Translations under genes and position numbers: made by a program
Notes under the pieces: generated by a model
Databases searched by the model: none
Told to the model about the DNA's origin: nothing
The model's input: the letters and a program-made list of their open reading frames with translations, nothing else
In this document: piece after piece, positions 43,739 through 51,782 of the stretch
Layout: each line of letters begins with the position of its first letter
Position numbering within the stretch: position 1 is the stretch's first letter
NCBI RefSeq assembly: GCF_007994075.1
Contig: NZ_VIWU01000001.1
Location: forward strand, 6,882,001-6,946,000
Direction of reading: 5' to 3'
Source of the DNA: Pseudonocardia hierapolitana
Lineage (GTDB): Bacteria; Actinomycetota; Actinomycetes; Mycobacteriales; Pseudonocardiaceae
DNA: 64,000 nt

Positions 43739-44689
43739 GTGGTCGCCGGACGTTCAGGGGTGGGGCTTGCGCTCGCGGTGGTATCCGCCGTCACGTTCGG
43801 GCTGTCGGGGCCCTTCGCGAAGGCGCTGACGGACGCCGGCTGGTCGGCCAACGGTGCCGTGCTCGTCCGGATGGGCGGGGCCGCGGCGGTCCTGCTGGTG
43901 ATACTCGCGCTGATCCGGCCCGGCGTGCTGGCCGCGGTGCGCGCCGACGGCCCCGCCCTGGTGCTGTACGGCGTGCTCGCGGTGGCAGGCGTGCAGGTGG
44001 CGTTCTTCAACGCGCTGCTCTACGTGCCGGTCGCGGTCGCACTCCTGCTGGAGTTCCTCGGCCCGATCCTGGTGCTCGCCTGGGTGTGGCTGGTGCGCAG
44101 GCAGCGGCTCGGCCCGCGCACGCTGCTCGGCGCCGTGGTCGCGCTCTTCGGGCTGTCACTGGTGGTGCAGATCTGGACCGGCGTCGAGCTGCGCTGGGAG
44201 GGGATCGCCTGGGGTCTCGCCGCCGCGGTGTGCCAGGCGTCGTACTTCCTGGTCGCCGACCGCGCAGGCAGCGCCACCCCGCCGCTGGTGCTCGCCGGCG
44301 TCGGGATGACCATCGGCACGGTCGTCGTGGCCCTCCTCGGCGTCGCGGGCGTGCTGCCGATCGTGATCGACACCGCCGCGACCGGTGTGCTCCTCGCGGG
44401 CGTCGATGTCGGGTGGCCCCTGGCCGCCACACTGCTGGTGCTCATCTCGTCGGTGATCGCCTACCTCGCGGGCGTGGCCGCGATCGCCCGCATCGGTGCG
44501 CCTCGCGGCTCGCTGGTGGCGTTGCTCGAGGTGGTCGCCTCCGCGGTGGCCTCGTGGCTGCTGCTGGGTCAGGTGCCCACGCCGGTGCAGGCGGTGGGCG
44601 GGGCGCTGATCCTCAGCGGCGTCGCCATGACCATCACATCGCGGCGCCCGGCCCGCGCCCTCGAAACCCAGATCTCACCCGTCGCCTGA
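43739..44689 (+). CDS. EamA/RhtA-family transporter
   Basis: 316 residues from the GTG at 43739, with ten predicted membrane helices in two EamA repeats (VVSAVTFGLSGPFAKAL, VPVAVALLLEFLGPILVLAW, then YLVADRAG-like and GSLVALLEVVASAVASWLLLGQ). This is a drug/metabolite transporter of the RhtA type, probably an exporter of an amino acid or similar metabolite. A GTG at 43664 would add 25 polar residues with no strong ribosome site, so the later start is preferred. It is divergent from the CAP-domain gene. Confidence 0.87.
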   Translation: MVAGRSGVGLALAVVSAVTFGLSGPFAKALTDAGWSANGAVLVRMGGAAAVLLVILALIRPGVLAAVRADGPALVLYGVLAVAGVQVAFFNALLYVPVAVALLLEFLGPILVLAWVWLVRRQRLGPRTLLGAVVALFGLSLVVQIWTGVELRWEGIAWGLAAAVCQASYFLVADRAGSATPPLVLAGVGMTIGTVVVALLGVAGVLPIVIDTAATGVLLAGVDVGWPLAATLLVLISSVIAYLAGVAAIARIGAPRGSLVALLEVVASAVASWLLLGQVPTPVQAVGGALILSGVAMTITSRRPARALETQISPVA

Positions 44690-44869
44690 GGCGGCCGGCG
44701 GCAGCCGAACCGCGGCGGTACGTCCGCAGGCCAGGACCGCGGTCACGGCGGGGAACAGGAGTAGGCTGCTGTTGCAGAAGGATTTCAGACGCGGCCTCAG
44801 GATCGTTGTCGTTCTGCCCCGACGCCTCGCCTGACTCCAGGCCGAGCTGCGACAGAACGGAAGCCGGCG

Positions 44870-45040
44870 ATGATCACGTTTCTCGGGGCAATCATCTTCG
44901 TGACGGTCGTCATGATCGGTGCGCTCGACCGCAACAGCGGCCTCGGGCTCCTCCAGAAGTACGAGTCGCCGTGGCACGGAGGCCCCCGACGCACCCCGTC
45001 GAGGCCCGCAGGCCGACGACGCCGAGCCCGCGACTCCTGA
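44870..45040 (+). CDS. Small single-pass membrane protein (56 residues)
   Basis: One N-terminal hydrophobic helix (MITFLGAIIFVTVVMIGAL) is followed by DRNSGLGLLQKYESPWHGG and a Pro/Arg-rich basic tail. A GGAAG lies 7 bases before the ATG. It is convergent with the GAF-ANTAR pair, ending 8 bases from it. No family is recognised; membrane location is the only inference. Confidence 0.55.
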   Translation: MITFLGAIIFVTVVMIGALDRNSGLGLLQKYESPWHGGPRRTPSRPAGRRRRARDS

Positions 45041-45048
45041 GCGTCCCG

Positions 45049-45801
45049 CTACTCGTTCGGCCGGGGCGGGTCGGGCAGTACACCCGAGATGACGGCGCCG
45101 CTGACGATGTCCCGGGCGAGGTCGCTGAGCCGTCGCTGGCGGGACCGCGCCGCCGCGCGGAGCAGGGTGAACGCCTGATCGAGTTCGATCCGGCCGCGTT
45201 CGGCGAGCATGCCCTTGGCCTGTTCGATGATCACGCGGCTGTTGAGCGCGCCTTGCAGTTGCTCGGCGAGCATCTCCTGGCGGCGGAGGGCGCGTTCCTG
45301 CAGGATGCCGATGGTGGCCACGTCGGCCAGCGCCTGCCCGACCCGGAGTGCGTGCGGCGAGAGCTCGCCGGGTGTGCTCGCGAACAGGTTGAGCCCGCCG
45401 ATCGTCTCCGAGCGCAGGCGCAGGGGAAGCGCGTGCACGGACCGGTAGCCGGCTTCCCGCGCGTGCGCGACGAAGCGCGGCCAGCGGGCTTCGTCGTCGA
45501 GGTCGGCGACGACGACCTGCCGGCTGGTGTGGAAGCAGTCCAGGCACGGACCTTCGTTGGCCTGCAGTTGGAAGAGCTCGACGAGGTGCGCCTGCTCGGT
45601 CGAGGAGGACACCACCCGCAGCGTGCCGCGCTGGTCCGACAGCATCAGACCGGCGGCGTCGACCGGTAGCAACGCGACGCTGTCGTTGCACAGGCGGTGC
45701 AGCAGGTCGATCACGTCGAAGTCGGTCACCAGGGTGTCGGCAAGGCTGACGAACGCCTCCGTCAGTACCCTTTCGCGACCCTCCTGCCCGGCGTCCGTCA
45801 T
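45049..45801 (-). CDS. GAF-ANTAR regulator, second of a pair
   Basis: 250 residues: GAF domain (~20-165, with LLPVDAAGLMLSDQRGTLRVVSSS and NEGPCLDCFHTSRQVVVADL) then an ANTAR RNA-binding domain (~175-235, LQGALNSRVIIEQAKGMLAERGRIELDQAFTLLRAAARSRQRRLSDLA). ANTAR proteins prevent transcription termination by binding twin RNA hairpins; the GAF domain supplies the signal input. The ATG overlaps the upstream paralogue stop by 4 bases. Confidence 0.9.
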   Translation of the reverse strand: MTDAGQEGRERVLTEAFVSLADTLVTDFDVIDLLHRLCNDSVALLPVDAAGLMLSDQRGTLRVVSSSTEQAHLVELFQLQANEGPCLDCFHTSRQVVVADLDDEARWPRFVAHAREAGYRSVHALPLRLRSETIGGLNLFASTPGELSPHALRVGQALADVATIGILQERALRRQEMLAEQLQGALNSRVIIEQAKGMLAERGRIELDQAFTLLRAAARSRQRRLSDLARDIVSGAVISGVLPDPPRPNE

Positions 45802-46547
45802 GATTCCTCCTCCTCGGCTGTGAACCGCAGGCGTCGTGCCACGACGTCCCGGGCGATGTCGTCGATCGATCGGTCGTGCACGAATGCGTAGGCGCGCAGC
45901 CTGCTCAACGCCGTTTCGGCGGGCACGTCCAGCTGGGCCATGATCATCCCAGTGGCCTGGTAGACCGAGGTGTGGTCCAACGGCGACCCGGTCAACCAGC
46001 CGTGCGGGTCGGCGCCGTTGTCCGCCGGGTTCGCCTGCGCCGGACGCTGTGGCGGGTCACCGGCCCGGATGCCGAGCAGCGCCCACAGCACCGCGTCGGC
46101 GGCACGCAGCGCGCCTGCCAGGTCGTCGTCGTCGAGCATGCCGGGCTCGTCGCGGTACAGGTCCAGGACCCCGACTCCGATCACACCGACCTGCAGCGGG
46201 AGCACGAAGGCGGCACGGACCGGTGTGCGCCGGGCCGCGGCGGCGAAGATCGGCCAGCGGCTGTCGGTCAGCTCCATCAGGTCCGGGACGAGCACCGGTC
46301 GGCGCTCCGTGAACGCCTCCACACACGGTCCCTCACCCAGGCGGAACTGCAGCTCGTCGAGATGGGTCGCGACCGCGTCGCTTGCGAAGATCGGCTCCTG
46401 GCGGTCCGGGCCCGCCATCATCGTCACGGCAGCACGGCTGACCGGCAGCAGCGCGAGGCAGGCCTCGCAGATCCGCCGCGGTGCCGCAGCGCCGCCTTCG
46501 GCCACGATGTCGGCCAACAGCTGCGTGAGTCCGCCCGGCTCAGCCAT
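45798..46547 (-). CDS. GAF-ANTAR regulator, first of a pair
   Basis: 249 residues: GAF domain (~20-170, with LLPVSRAAVTMMAGPDR and GEGPCVEAFTERRPVLVPDLMEL) and C-terminal ANTAR domain (~190-245, VYQATGMIMAQLDVPAETALSRLRAYAFVHDRSIDDIARDVVARRLRF). The GEGPC motif is shared with its partner (NEGPC) and may form a common ligand or redox site. The ATG at 46547 has AGGG 8 bases upstream. The two could heterodimerise, since ANTAR proteins act as dimers. Confidence 0.9.
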   Translation of the reverse strand: MAEPGGLTQLLADIVAEGGAAAPRRICEACLALLPVSRAAVTMMAGPDRQEPIFASDAVATHLDELQFRLGEGPCVEAFTERRPVLVPDLMELTDSRWPIFAAAARRTPVRAAFVLPLQVGVIGVGVLDLYRDEPGMLDDDDLAGALRAADAVLWALLGIRAGDPPQRPAQANPADNGADPHGWLTGSPLDHTSVYQATGMIMAQLDVPAETALSRLRAYAFVHDRSIDDIARDVVARRLRFTAEEEES

Positions 46548-46863
46548 CGCCGGTGCCCTGCAACCGGGGCACGACCGACTGCGTCGACCACATCCAGCCC
46601 GACCACATCGCCACCAGCTCCGTCTCGCCGGGCTGGTCGGCGCGGGCCCTCGACACATCGACGATGCGATCGACCCGCCCCCGCTCGGCAACCTAGGCCG
46701 CCACCGTACTCCTGTGTCGAGCCGGCGAGCCGGTACTCGCCGATTCACCGACGGGACGGTCGGCATCCTCGACGTGTGACGAACCGACGTGTGACGAACC
46801 GCAGTACGGTGTGACCGCGGCGTGGCGCTTGTCCGGTCTCGCCGGACTCGCGAAACTGCAGAT
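46548..46863. other. Control region between ANTAR pair and hypothetical gene, with a 15-bp tandem repeat
   Basis: About 316 bases without a convincing gene. GACGTGTGACGAACC occurs twice in direct tandem (46771-46785 and 46786-46800), followed by a partial third (GTGTGACC). The repeat is close to the rightward gene and may be an operator. No hairpin pair typical of ANTAR targets was identified by eye. Confidence 0.5.
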
Positions 46864-47196
46864 GTGAGTGAGAACCCGGTGGGCCTACGGCTCGACGACG
46901 CGGGATTGGCGGCCGAGCTGCCCCGACCCGACCACGCGCAGGACCAGATCCACGATGTGCCCTTCCGGCCGGTCGAGTTCCGCGATGACGACCTGCCGAC
47001 CGCACTCGAACGGTCCGCCGTGTGGTTGCGGCGCGTTCAGGAGTGGCTGGGCGAGCCCGTCGATGTGATCGCCGTCCACCTCGACTACAACGACCAGGAC
47101 GGCGCTCCGTACTACGAGGTCAAGCTGCTCTGCAACGAGGAGGACCTGGCGGGCGCGCCGGTCGCGATGCGGGAGGCCGCGCAGCCCGCGGGCTGA
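46864..47196 (+). CDS. Hypothetical protein (110 residues)
   Basis: No family is recognised. The protein is acidic, with a helix (PTALERSAVWLRRVQEWLGEP) followed by strands VDVIAVHLDYNDQDGAPYYEVKLLCNEEDL, suggesting a small alpha/beta fold. The GTG at 46864 was chosen because residues before it are Arg-rich and lack conservation signals; a GTG at 46822 is possible. It converges with the desaturase across a strong hairpin. Confidence 0.55.
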   Translation: MSENPVGLRLDDAGLAAELPRPDHAQDQIHDVPFRPVEFRDDDLPTALERSAVWLRRVQEWLGEPVDVIAVHLDYNDQDGAPYYEVKLLCNEEDLAGAPVAMREAAQPAG

Positions 47197-47203
47197 GGGG
47201 GTC

Positions 47204-47239
47204 GGCCCGTCGTCGTCACCGGGAGGACGACGACGGGCC
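47204..47239. terminator. Bidirectional hairpin between convergent genes
   Basis: A perfect 14-base inverted repeat, GGCCCGTCGTCGTC (47204-47217) and its complement (47226-47239), with an 8-base loop, lies exactly between the hypothetical gene stop and the desaturase stop. No T tract follows on either strand, as is usual for very GC-rich actinobacterial terminators. Confidence 0.75.
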
Positions 47240-47249
47240 CGGCCGGCTG

Positions 47250-48227
47250 TCAGCTCGCGGCGTTGAGCTTCGCGAGGCGGGCGGGCGTGGGCCAGCGCAC
47301 GTCGCGGGCCCATCCCAGCTTCTCGAAGGCCTGGATGAGACGGGCGGACAGGTCGATCTGTCCCGCCTGGACCCCGTGACGGGCACAGGTCGGGTCGGCG
47401 TGGTGCAGGTTGTGCCATGACTCGCCGAGGGACAGGAGCGCCAGGGGCCAGAAGTTGGTCGCCTTGCCCTGCGCGGCGAAGGGACGCTCGCCGATCATGT
47501 GGCAGATCGAGTTGATCGACCATGTGACGTGGTGCAGCACGGCCACGCGGACCAGCCCGGCCCAGAAGAACGCCGTGACGGCACCCCAGAACGACATGGT
47601 GATCAGGCCACCGAGCAGGGCGGGCGCGAGCAGGCTGATCACGGTGAACAGCGGGAACAGCCTGCTGATCCGGGCGATGTCCCGGTCGGCGAGCAGGTCG
47701 GGGGTGAAGCGCTCGGCGTTCGTGCGGTCCTTGCCGAACAGCCAGCCGAGGTGGGCGTGGAAGAAGCCCTTGGCCAGCGCGACGGGAGTGGTCCCGAACA
47801 GCCACGGGGAGTGCGGGTCGCCCTCCTTGTCGGAGAAGGCGTGGTGGCGGCGGTGGTCGGCCACCCAGGTGATGACGTCGCCCTGCAGGGCCATGCTGCC
47901 CGCGATCGCCAGTCCGGCTCGCAGACCACGGTTCGCCTTGAACGCCCGGTGGGTGAAGTGGCGGTGGAAGCCGACGGTGACGCCGAAGGCGGACAGCAGG
48001 TAGAAGCCGACGGCGATGCCGACGTCGGTCCAGCTCAACGCCCAACCCCAGGCCAGCGGTATGGCCGCGAGCAGCGCGAATGTCGGGACCAGGGTGAAGA
48101 TGTAGACGAGGGCGCTCTCGCCGGGCGGGCGCCGGCCGTCGAGGACGGGTTTGGCGCCGCCGGGTCGTGAGACGCCGGTGGGTGGCGCGCCGCCACGGGC
48201 GGTGGACGCGGGGGTCGACGTCGTCAT
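47250..48227 (-). CDS. Acyl-CoA / fatty acid desaturase (delta-9 type)
   Basis: 325-residue membrane di-iron desaturase. The three histidine boxes are present: HRHFTH (~residue 98), HRRHH (~135) and HNLHH (~280). Four hydrophobic segments flank them, including ALLAAIPLAWGWALSWTDVGIAVGFYLLSAFGV. It introduces a double bond in membrane fatty acids. The ATG at 48227 follows GAGGAGAACC. It diverges from a TetR gene across a region with repeated TGTAG/CTAC operators, so it is likely repressed by that protein. Confidence 0.93.
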   Translation of the reverse strand: MTTSTPASTARGGAPPTGVSRPGGAKPVLDGRRPPGESALVYIFTLVPTFALLAAIPLAWGWALSWTDVGIAVGFYLLSAFGVTVGFHRHFTHRAFKANRGLRAGLAIAGSMALQGDVITWVADHRRHHAFSDKEGDPHSPWLFGTTPVALAKGFFHAHLGWLFGKDRTNAERFTPDLLADRDIARISRLFPLFTVISLLAPALLGGLITMSFWGAVTAFFWAGLVRVAVLHHVTWSINSICHMIGERPFAAQGKATNFWPLALLSLGESWHNLHHADPTCARHGVQAGQIDLSARLIQAFEKLGWARDVRWPTPARLAKLNAAS

Positions 48228-48393
48228 ATCGAGGTTCTCCTCGGTGAATCGGATGTGCAAGGCAGTGGTGTGCAAGGCGGGGGTGCCGCGCTGGTCCGGG
48301 CGGCAGCGAGGGCCGTTCGACAGGCCCGGCGGCGGGACGACATCCGCGGGCGTCCGGGGGCGTCCCGGCAAGGGATACCCGGAAATCGACAGA

Positions 48394-48444
48394 TGTAGCA
48401 CTACAGCTGACGCTACGGTCTAGCGCTACGATGTAGACACTACG
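48394..48444. promoter_or_regulatory. Cluster of TGTAG/CTACA operator-like repeats
   Basis: TGTAG-CA-CTACA (48394-48405) and TGTAG-ACA-CTACG (48432-48444) flank a central CGCTACGG / TAGCGCTACG pair (48411-48430). Four CTAC(A/G) half-sites occur in 51 bases, about 40 bases before the TetR gene and 170 bases before the desaturase gene. This layout is typical of a TetR-type repressor site controlling both directions. Confidence 0.6.
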
Positions 48445-48486
48445 GTGTCGCGGTCGGATCCTCCACCGATGGTGGGGCGGGACACG

Positions 48487-49332
48487 ATGCCGGGTGCGGA
48501 GGTGAGCGACGTGGACGGTGACACCGACCGCGGTGCAGGAGCGCCCGCCGCCCCCGCCAGGCGACGGGTCAGGCGACGCACCGGGCTGTCCCGGGCCGAC
48601 GTGCTCGGCGCGGCGCTGGCGCTCGTCGATGCCGACGGGGTCGAGGCGCTGTCCATGCGCCGCCTCGGCGCGGCGCTCAGCCGTGACCCGATGCGGCTGT
48701 ACCGCTACGCCTCCAGCAAGGAGGACCTGCTCGACGGGATCGTCGAGTTCGCGATGGCCGAGCTGCCGGTCCCCGCCACGCCGGCGGACGGCGACTGGGA
48801 GGAGGCGTTGCGCCGCGCTGCGCACGCCTTCCGGGAGCTCGCCCTCGCCCACCCGCATCTCGTCCCGCTGATGGCGACCCGGCCGCTGGCCACCCCGCTC
48901 GCCACGCGCCCCCTCGGCATGTTGCGCCCGCTCGAGGCCTTGCTGGACCTGCTCATCCGGGCCGGGTTCGACGGTGGCGGCGCGTTGCACGCCTACCGGC
49001 TCTACGCGGGCTTCCTCTACGGCCACGTGCTCAACGAGCTGCAGGAGCGCGCGCACGGCCCGGACGAGGGCGACGACCTGCTGCGGCTGGGTCTGCACCG
49101 GCTGCCGGTGCCCGAGTTCCCGCGGTTGCGCGCACTCGCCGGTGAGCTCGCCGCATACGACGGCGAACGCGAGCTCGACGAGGGCCTCGACGTCATCCTC
49201 ACGGGCCTGCGACCGCGGACGACGGTTTCGCCAGAGAATGCGTCGAGTTCCATCGGCGTGCTGAACGCGAGCGAATTCGCTCAGGAAAGCGGCCGAATCG
49301 GCGGTCGCGAGCCGCCGGCGGGTGTATCGTGA
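48487..49332 (+). CDS. TetR-family regulator (TetR_C-type C-terminal domain)
   Basis: 281 residues from the ATG at 48487. A disordered Pro/Arg-rich start precedes the helix-turn-helix (SRADVLGAALALVDADGVEALSMRRLGAALSRDPMRLYRYASSKEDLL), with the TetR/AcrR-type class II C-terminal domain after it. Starts at 48445 or 48502 are also possible. The last ~45 residues (after TGLRPR) look unconserved. It is the likely repressor of the divergent desaturase; its effector may be an acyl-CoA, which is inferred only from context. Confidence 0.88.
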   Translation: MPGAEVSDVDGDTDRGAGAPAAPARRRVRRRTGLSRADVLGAALALVDADGVEALSMRRLGAALSRDPMRLYRYASSKEDLLDGIVEFAMAELPVPATPADGDWEEALRRAAHAFRELALAHPHLVPLMATRPLATPLATRPLGMLRPLEALLDLLIRAGFDGGGALHAYRLYAGFLYGHVLNELQERAHGPDEGDDLLRLGLHRLPVPEFPRLRALAGELAAYDGERELDEGLDVILTGLRPRTTVSPENASSSIGVLNASEFAQESGRIGGREPPAGVS

Positions 49333-49426
49333 GACTTGTCGGGTTCAGCCAGTGCACGGGCGCTCGAGCCCATGTCGTCCTCGGCGAAATTCACGGGACG
49401 CCCGCGTCCGAGGACGGAGCACCGAC

Positions 49427-49876
49427 ATGACGTCGGATTCCACCACCCGAAGCATTCCTTCGATCGACGGTCACCCTCAACTGCGGCTGCGGTTGAAACC
49501 GCCCGGACCTGTCACCGGCTTCGTCGACGGTGGATGGTGGCCCCGCTCGCGTGACCTTCCGGCCGAACTTCCGGCGCTGCTGGCCGTGCTCGCGGTCCGG
49601 ATGGGGCCCGTCGAGAGCGTGAGCTACAACCTCGACGCATGGGGCCCCACGCCGCGCCGGATCACCATCGACGGCCGGCTCGTCCGGCTCGCGGGCTACC
49701 GGTCGCAGAACCCCGCCACGGTCGACGTCCTGAGCGCAGCACACCTGGTCACGCTCTTGGTCGTGGCGCCCGACGCCGCCCCGGCGTCCGCGCACGGCGC
49801 GCTGATGGCAGCGGGCCATCGAGGCAACACCGACCGCGTCGACGCGCTGCTGCTCGCAGAGCCCGTCAGCGCCTGA
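49427..49876 (+). CDS. DUF5994 family protein
   Basis: 149 residues with the family pattern LRLKPPGPVTGFVDGGWWPRSRDLPAELPALLAVLAVRMGPVESVSYNLDAWGPTPRRITIDGRLVRLAGY. The family is restricted to actinobacteria and has no known activity. The ATG has GGAG 8 bases upstream. It is followed by two small genes in the same direction. Often several copies exist per genome. Confidence 0.75.
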   Translation: MTSDSTTRSIPSIDGHPQLRLRLKPPGPVTGFVDGGWWPRSRDLPAELPALLAVLAVRMGPVESVSYNLDAWGPTPRRITIDGRLVRLAGYRSQNPATVDVLSAAHLVTLLVVAPDAAPASAHGALMAAGHRGNTDRVDALLLAEPVSA

Positions 49877-49903
49877 TCTGCCATATCCACGGAGGAGTCA
49901 ATC

Positions 49904-50065
49904 ATGGAAAGCAACGGCAAGAACTACATCTCACTCTACGAACAGCGCATCCAGCTGGTCGCGTCTGCCTTGACGCAACACTCGAAGCTCAGTGAGAAGG
50001 ACGCATCGGATCTCGCGGTGCACGTGCTGTACGCCATCGACCACATTCCGGAGAAGGTGCGGTAG
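49904..50065 (+). CDS. Small conserved actinobacterial protein (DUF6307-like, 53 residues)
   Basis: Translation gives YISLYEQRIQLVASALT, then HSKLSEKDASDLAVHVLYAID and a HIPEKVR end. This pattern resembles small DUF6307-type helical proteins of actinobacteria. A strong GGAGGAG lies 7 bases before the ATG. The next gene begins at the base after its stop. Function unknown. Confidence 0.6.
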   Translation: MESNGKNYISLYEQRIQLVASALTQHSKLSEKDASDLAVHVLYAIDHIPEKVR

Positions 50066-50284
50066 ATGGGAAGCGGTGAAAAGCGGCGGATCACCCGCAG
50101 GAAGTCGCCCGACGCCGGGCAGGTACCGGAGTCGAGAAGCCCACTGCCGTGGCGCAACGACCCGTCCGAGGGGGTGAACCACGTCGCTGACGCGAACGGC
50201 AAGCCGGTGTACGACGGCCCCGACGCGGCCGAGATGTTCCGGCTGTACAGCGCCGAGGCCGACCGGGAGCCGAGTCGCGAGTGA
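50066..50284 (+). CDS. Hypothetical protein (72 residues)
   Basis: Starts immediately after the previous stop codon, suggesting translational coupling. The N-terminal half is basic (KRRITRRKSPDAG); the second half contains SEGVNHVADANGKPVYDGPDAAEMFRLYSAEA. No family is recognised. It is convergent with the GH130 gene, ending 7 bases from it. Confidence 0.55.
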   Translation: MGSGEKRRITRRKSPDAGQVPESRSPLPWRNDPSEGVNHVADANGKPVYDGPDAAEMFRLYSAEADREPSRE

Positions 50285-50291
50285 CGCCGTA

Positions 50292-51782
50292 CTACGCCGT
50301 GCTCGGCGGCCCGTCGGTGGCCAGCTGCGCCAGGAGGAGCGGCACATCGACCACGGCGAAACGCACGGAGGCGTCGCTGGCCCCGTACGGCAGCAGGAGC
50401 CGGTCGCCGTGCAGGAGTGCGCCACAGGAGTACACGACGTTGGGCACGTAACCGTCGCGTTCGTCCTCGCGTGGCCGCATGAGCGGTTCGCGCAGCGCGC
50501 CGATCACGCGGCTCGGTTCCTCCAGGTCGAGCAGCAGGGCACCGATGGCGTACTCGCGCATCGGCCCGACGCCGTGGGTGAGGACCAGCCAGCCCGCGTC
50601 GGTCTCGACCGGGGAGCCGCAGTTGCCGGTCTGCGTGAGCTCCCACGCACGGCTCGGGACGTGCAGCGTGCGCGGTTCCCCCCACACGAAGCCGTCGGAT
50701 GACGTCGCGATCGCGTTGGTCTCCCGGTCCCACCGGGAGAGGGCGACATGCCGCCCCGCGACCGTGCGGGGGAACAGCGCCATCCCCTTGTTCTTCGCGG
50801 CCGGCCCGGCGAGCTGGGATATCCGGAAACGCCGGAAGTCGGAGGTCTCGATGAGCTGGGGCGCGACGTGGTCGCCGTCGAACGCGGTGTAGGTGGCCCG
50901 GTAGGTCGGGCCGCCGTTGTCGGGGACGACGCGGACGAAGCGGGCGTCCTCCATGCCCCGCGCCTCCGAGGGGCCGCGCGGCCACAGCACCCGCTCGGCG
51001 ATCGTCGACCGCGACGAGAACGCGATCTCGTAGCTGCAGCGGGCGATGCGTCGCGCGCGGTCCGCGGTGCGGGCGCCGCCGTGCCTGGTGACCCGCTGCC
51101 TCGTCAAGGCCTCGACGGCCCGGTCCAACTCCTGCTCACCGAACCGGTCGGGGAGGCTTCCGACGAGGAACGACGCGCTCTCCGCATCGGAGCCGTCCTC
51201 GGCGAGCGCCGCCGCGAACAGCACCCTGTCGTGGACGGCCGGCCCGGTGCGGCCGGTCTCGATGTGTGGACCGGGGGCGTCCAGGGACAGTTCGCGTCCG
51301 CGACCGAGGACACCGGTGCGGAACTCGATCGACGACAGGTGACCCTCGCCGACCGCGCGCAAGGACATGACGAACCGGACGTGGCCCTCGGGCAGACCGG
51401 ACTGGTCGGGATGCGCCACGACCGACGGGTTGAACAGCGCGGCTGCTTCGATCGAGTACTCGTGGGTGAACCACGCCCCGATCAGCATCCGCCGTTCCTC
51501 GCTCGACGCGTCGCGGTCGGGCACCCGGTGGGCGATCTCCTCGTAGTGGGCCGCCAGCACGCCCTGCAGATCCCGGTGCCGGCCCGCGTAGCGGGCGAGA
51601 ACGCCCCGCAGCGTGGAGCGGACCTCTGCTTCGGGGAGCGCGCGGATCCGCGCCAACACGCCGGTGGCCCGGGACTCGGTCGCTCCCACGAGCTCGTGGC
51701 CGGGGACGAACAGCCGGGCCAGCACGCGCGCCGGGTCCGCCGTCAGCGCGGCGTCGAGGCGCGTCACCATGCCGGCCGTCAT
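50292..51782 (-). CDS. GH130-type glycoside phosphorylase/hydrolase
   Basis: 496 residues. The C-terminal ~300 residues form the GH130 five-bladed propeller: YEIAFSSRSTIAERVLWPRGPSEARGMEDARFVRV, YRATYTAFDG, KNKGMALFPRTVAGRHVALSRWD, and GNCGSPVETDAGWLVLTHGVGPMREYAIGALLLDLEEP. The Asp in GMEDARF is at the position of the GH130 general acid. The N-terminal ~190-residue helical extension is unusual against standard GH130 proteins of ~330-390 residues. Family members cleave mannosyl linkages, usually by phosphorolysis. It overlaps the upstream gene by ATGA. Confidence 0.85.
   Translation of the reverse strand: MTAGMVTRLDAALTADPARVLARLFVPGHELVGATESRATGVLARIRALPEAEVRSTLRGVLARYAGRHRDLQGVLAAHYEEIAHRVPDRDASSEERRMLIGAWFTHEYSIEAAALFNPSVVAHPDQSGLPEGHVRFVMSLRAVGEGHLSSIEFRTGVLGRGRELSLDAPGPHIETGRTGPAVHDRVLFAAALAEDGSDAESASFLVGSLPDRFGEQELDRAVEALTRQRVTRHGGARTADRARRIARCSYEIAFSSRSTIAERVLWPRGPSEARGMEDARFVRVVPDNGGPTYRATYTAFDGDHVAPQLIETSDFRRFRISQLAGPAAKNKGMALFPRTVAGRHVALSRWDRETNAIATSSDGFVWGEPRTLHVPSRAWELTQTGNCGSPVETDAGWLVLTHGVGPMREYAIGALLLDLEEPSRVIGALREPLMRPREDERDGYVPNVVYSCGALLHGDRLLLPYGASDASVRFAVVDVPLLLAQLATDGPPSTA

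Noticed and set aside
43584..44010. Upstream continuation of the CAP-domain frame
   Set aside because: It is antisense to the EamA gene and encodes Pro/Thr/Ser-rich sequence without a signal peptide, so it was not accepted as the N-terminus.
44675..45691. Minus-strand 338-codon frame beside the GAF-ANTAR genes
   Set aside because: It overlaps the GAF-ANTAR gene in another frame and the small membrane protein on the opposite strand; its composition is Arg/Ala-rich shadow sequence.
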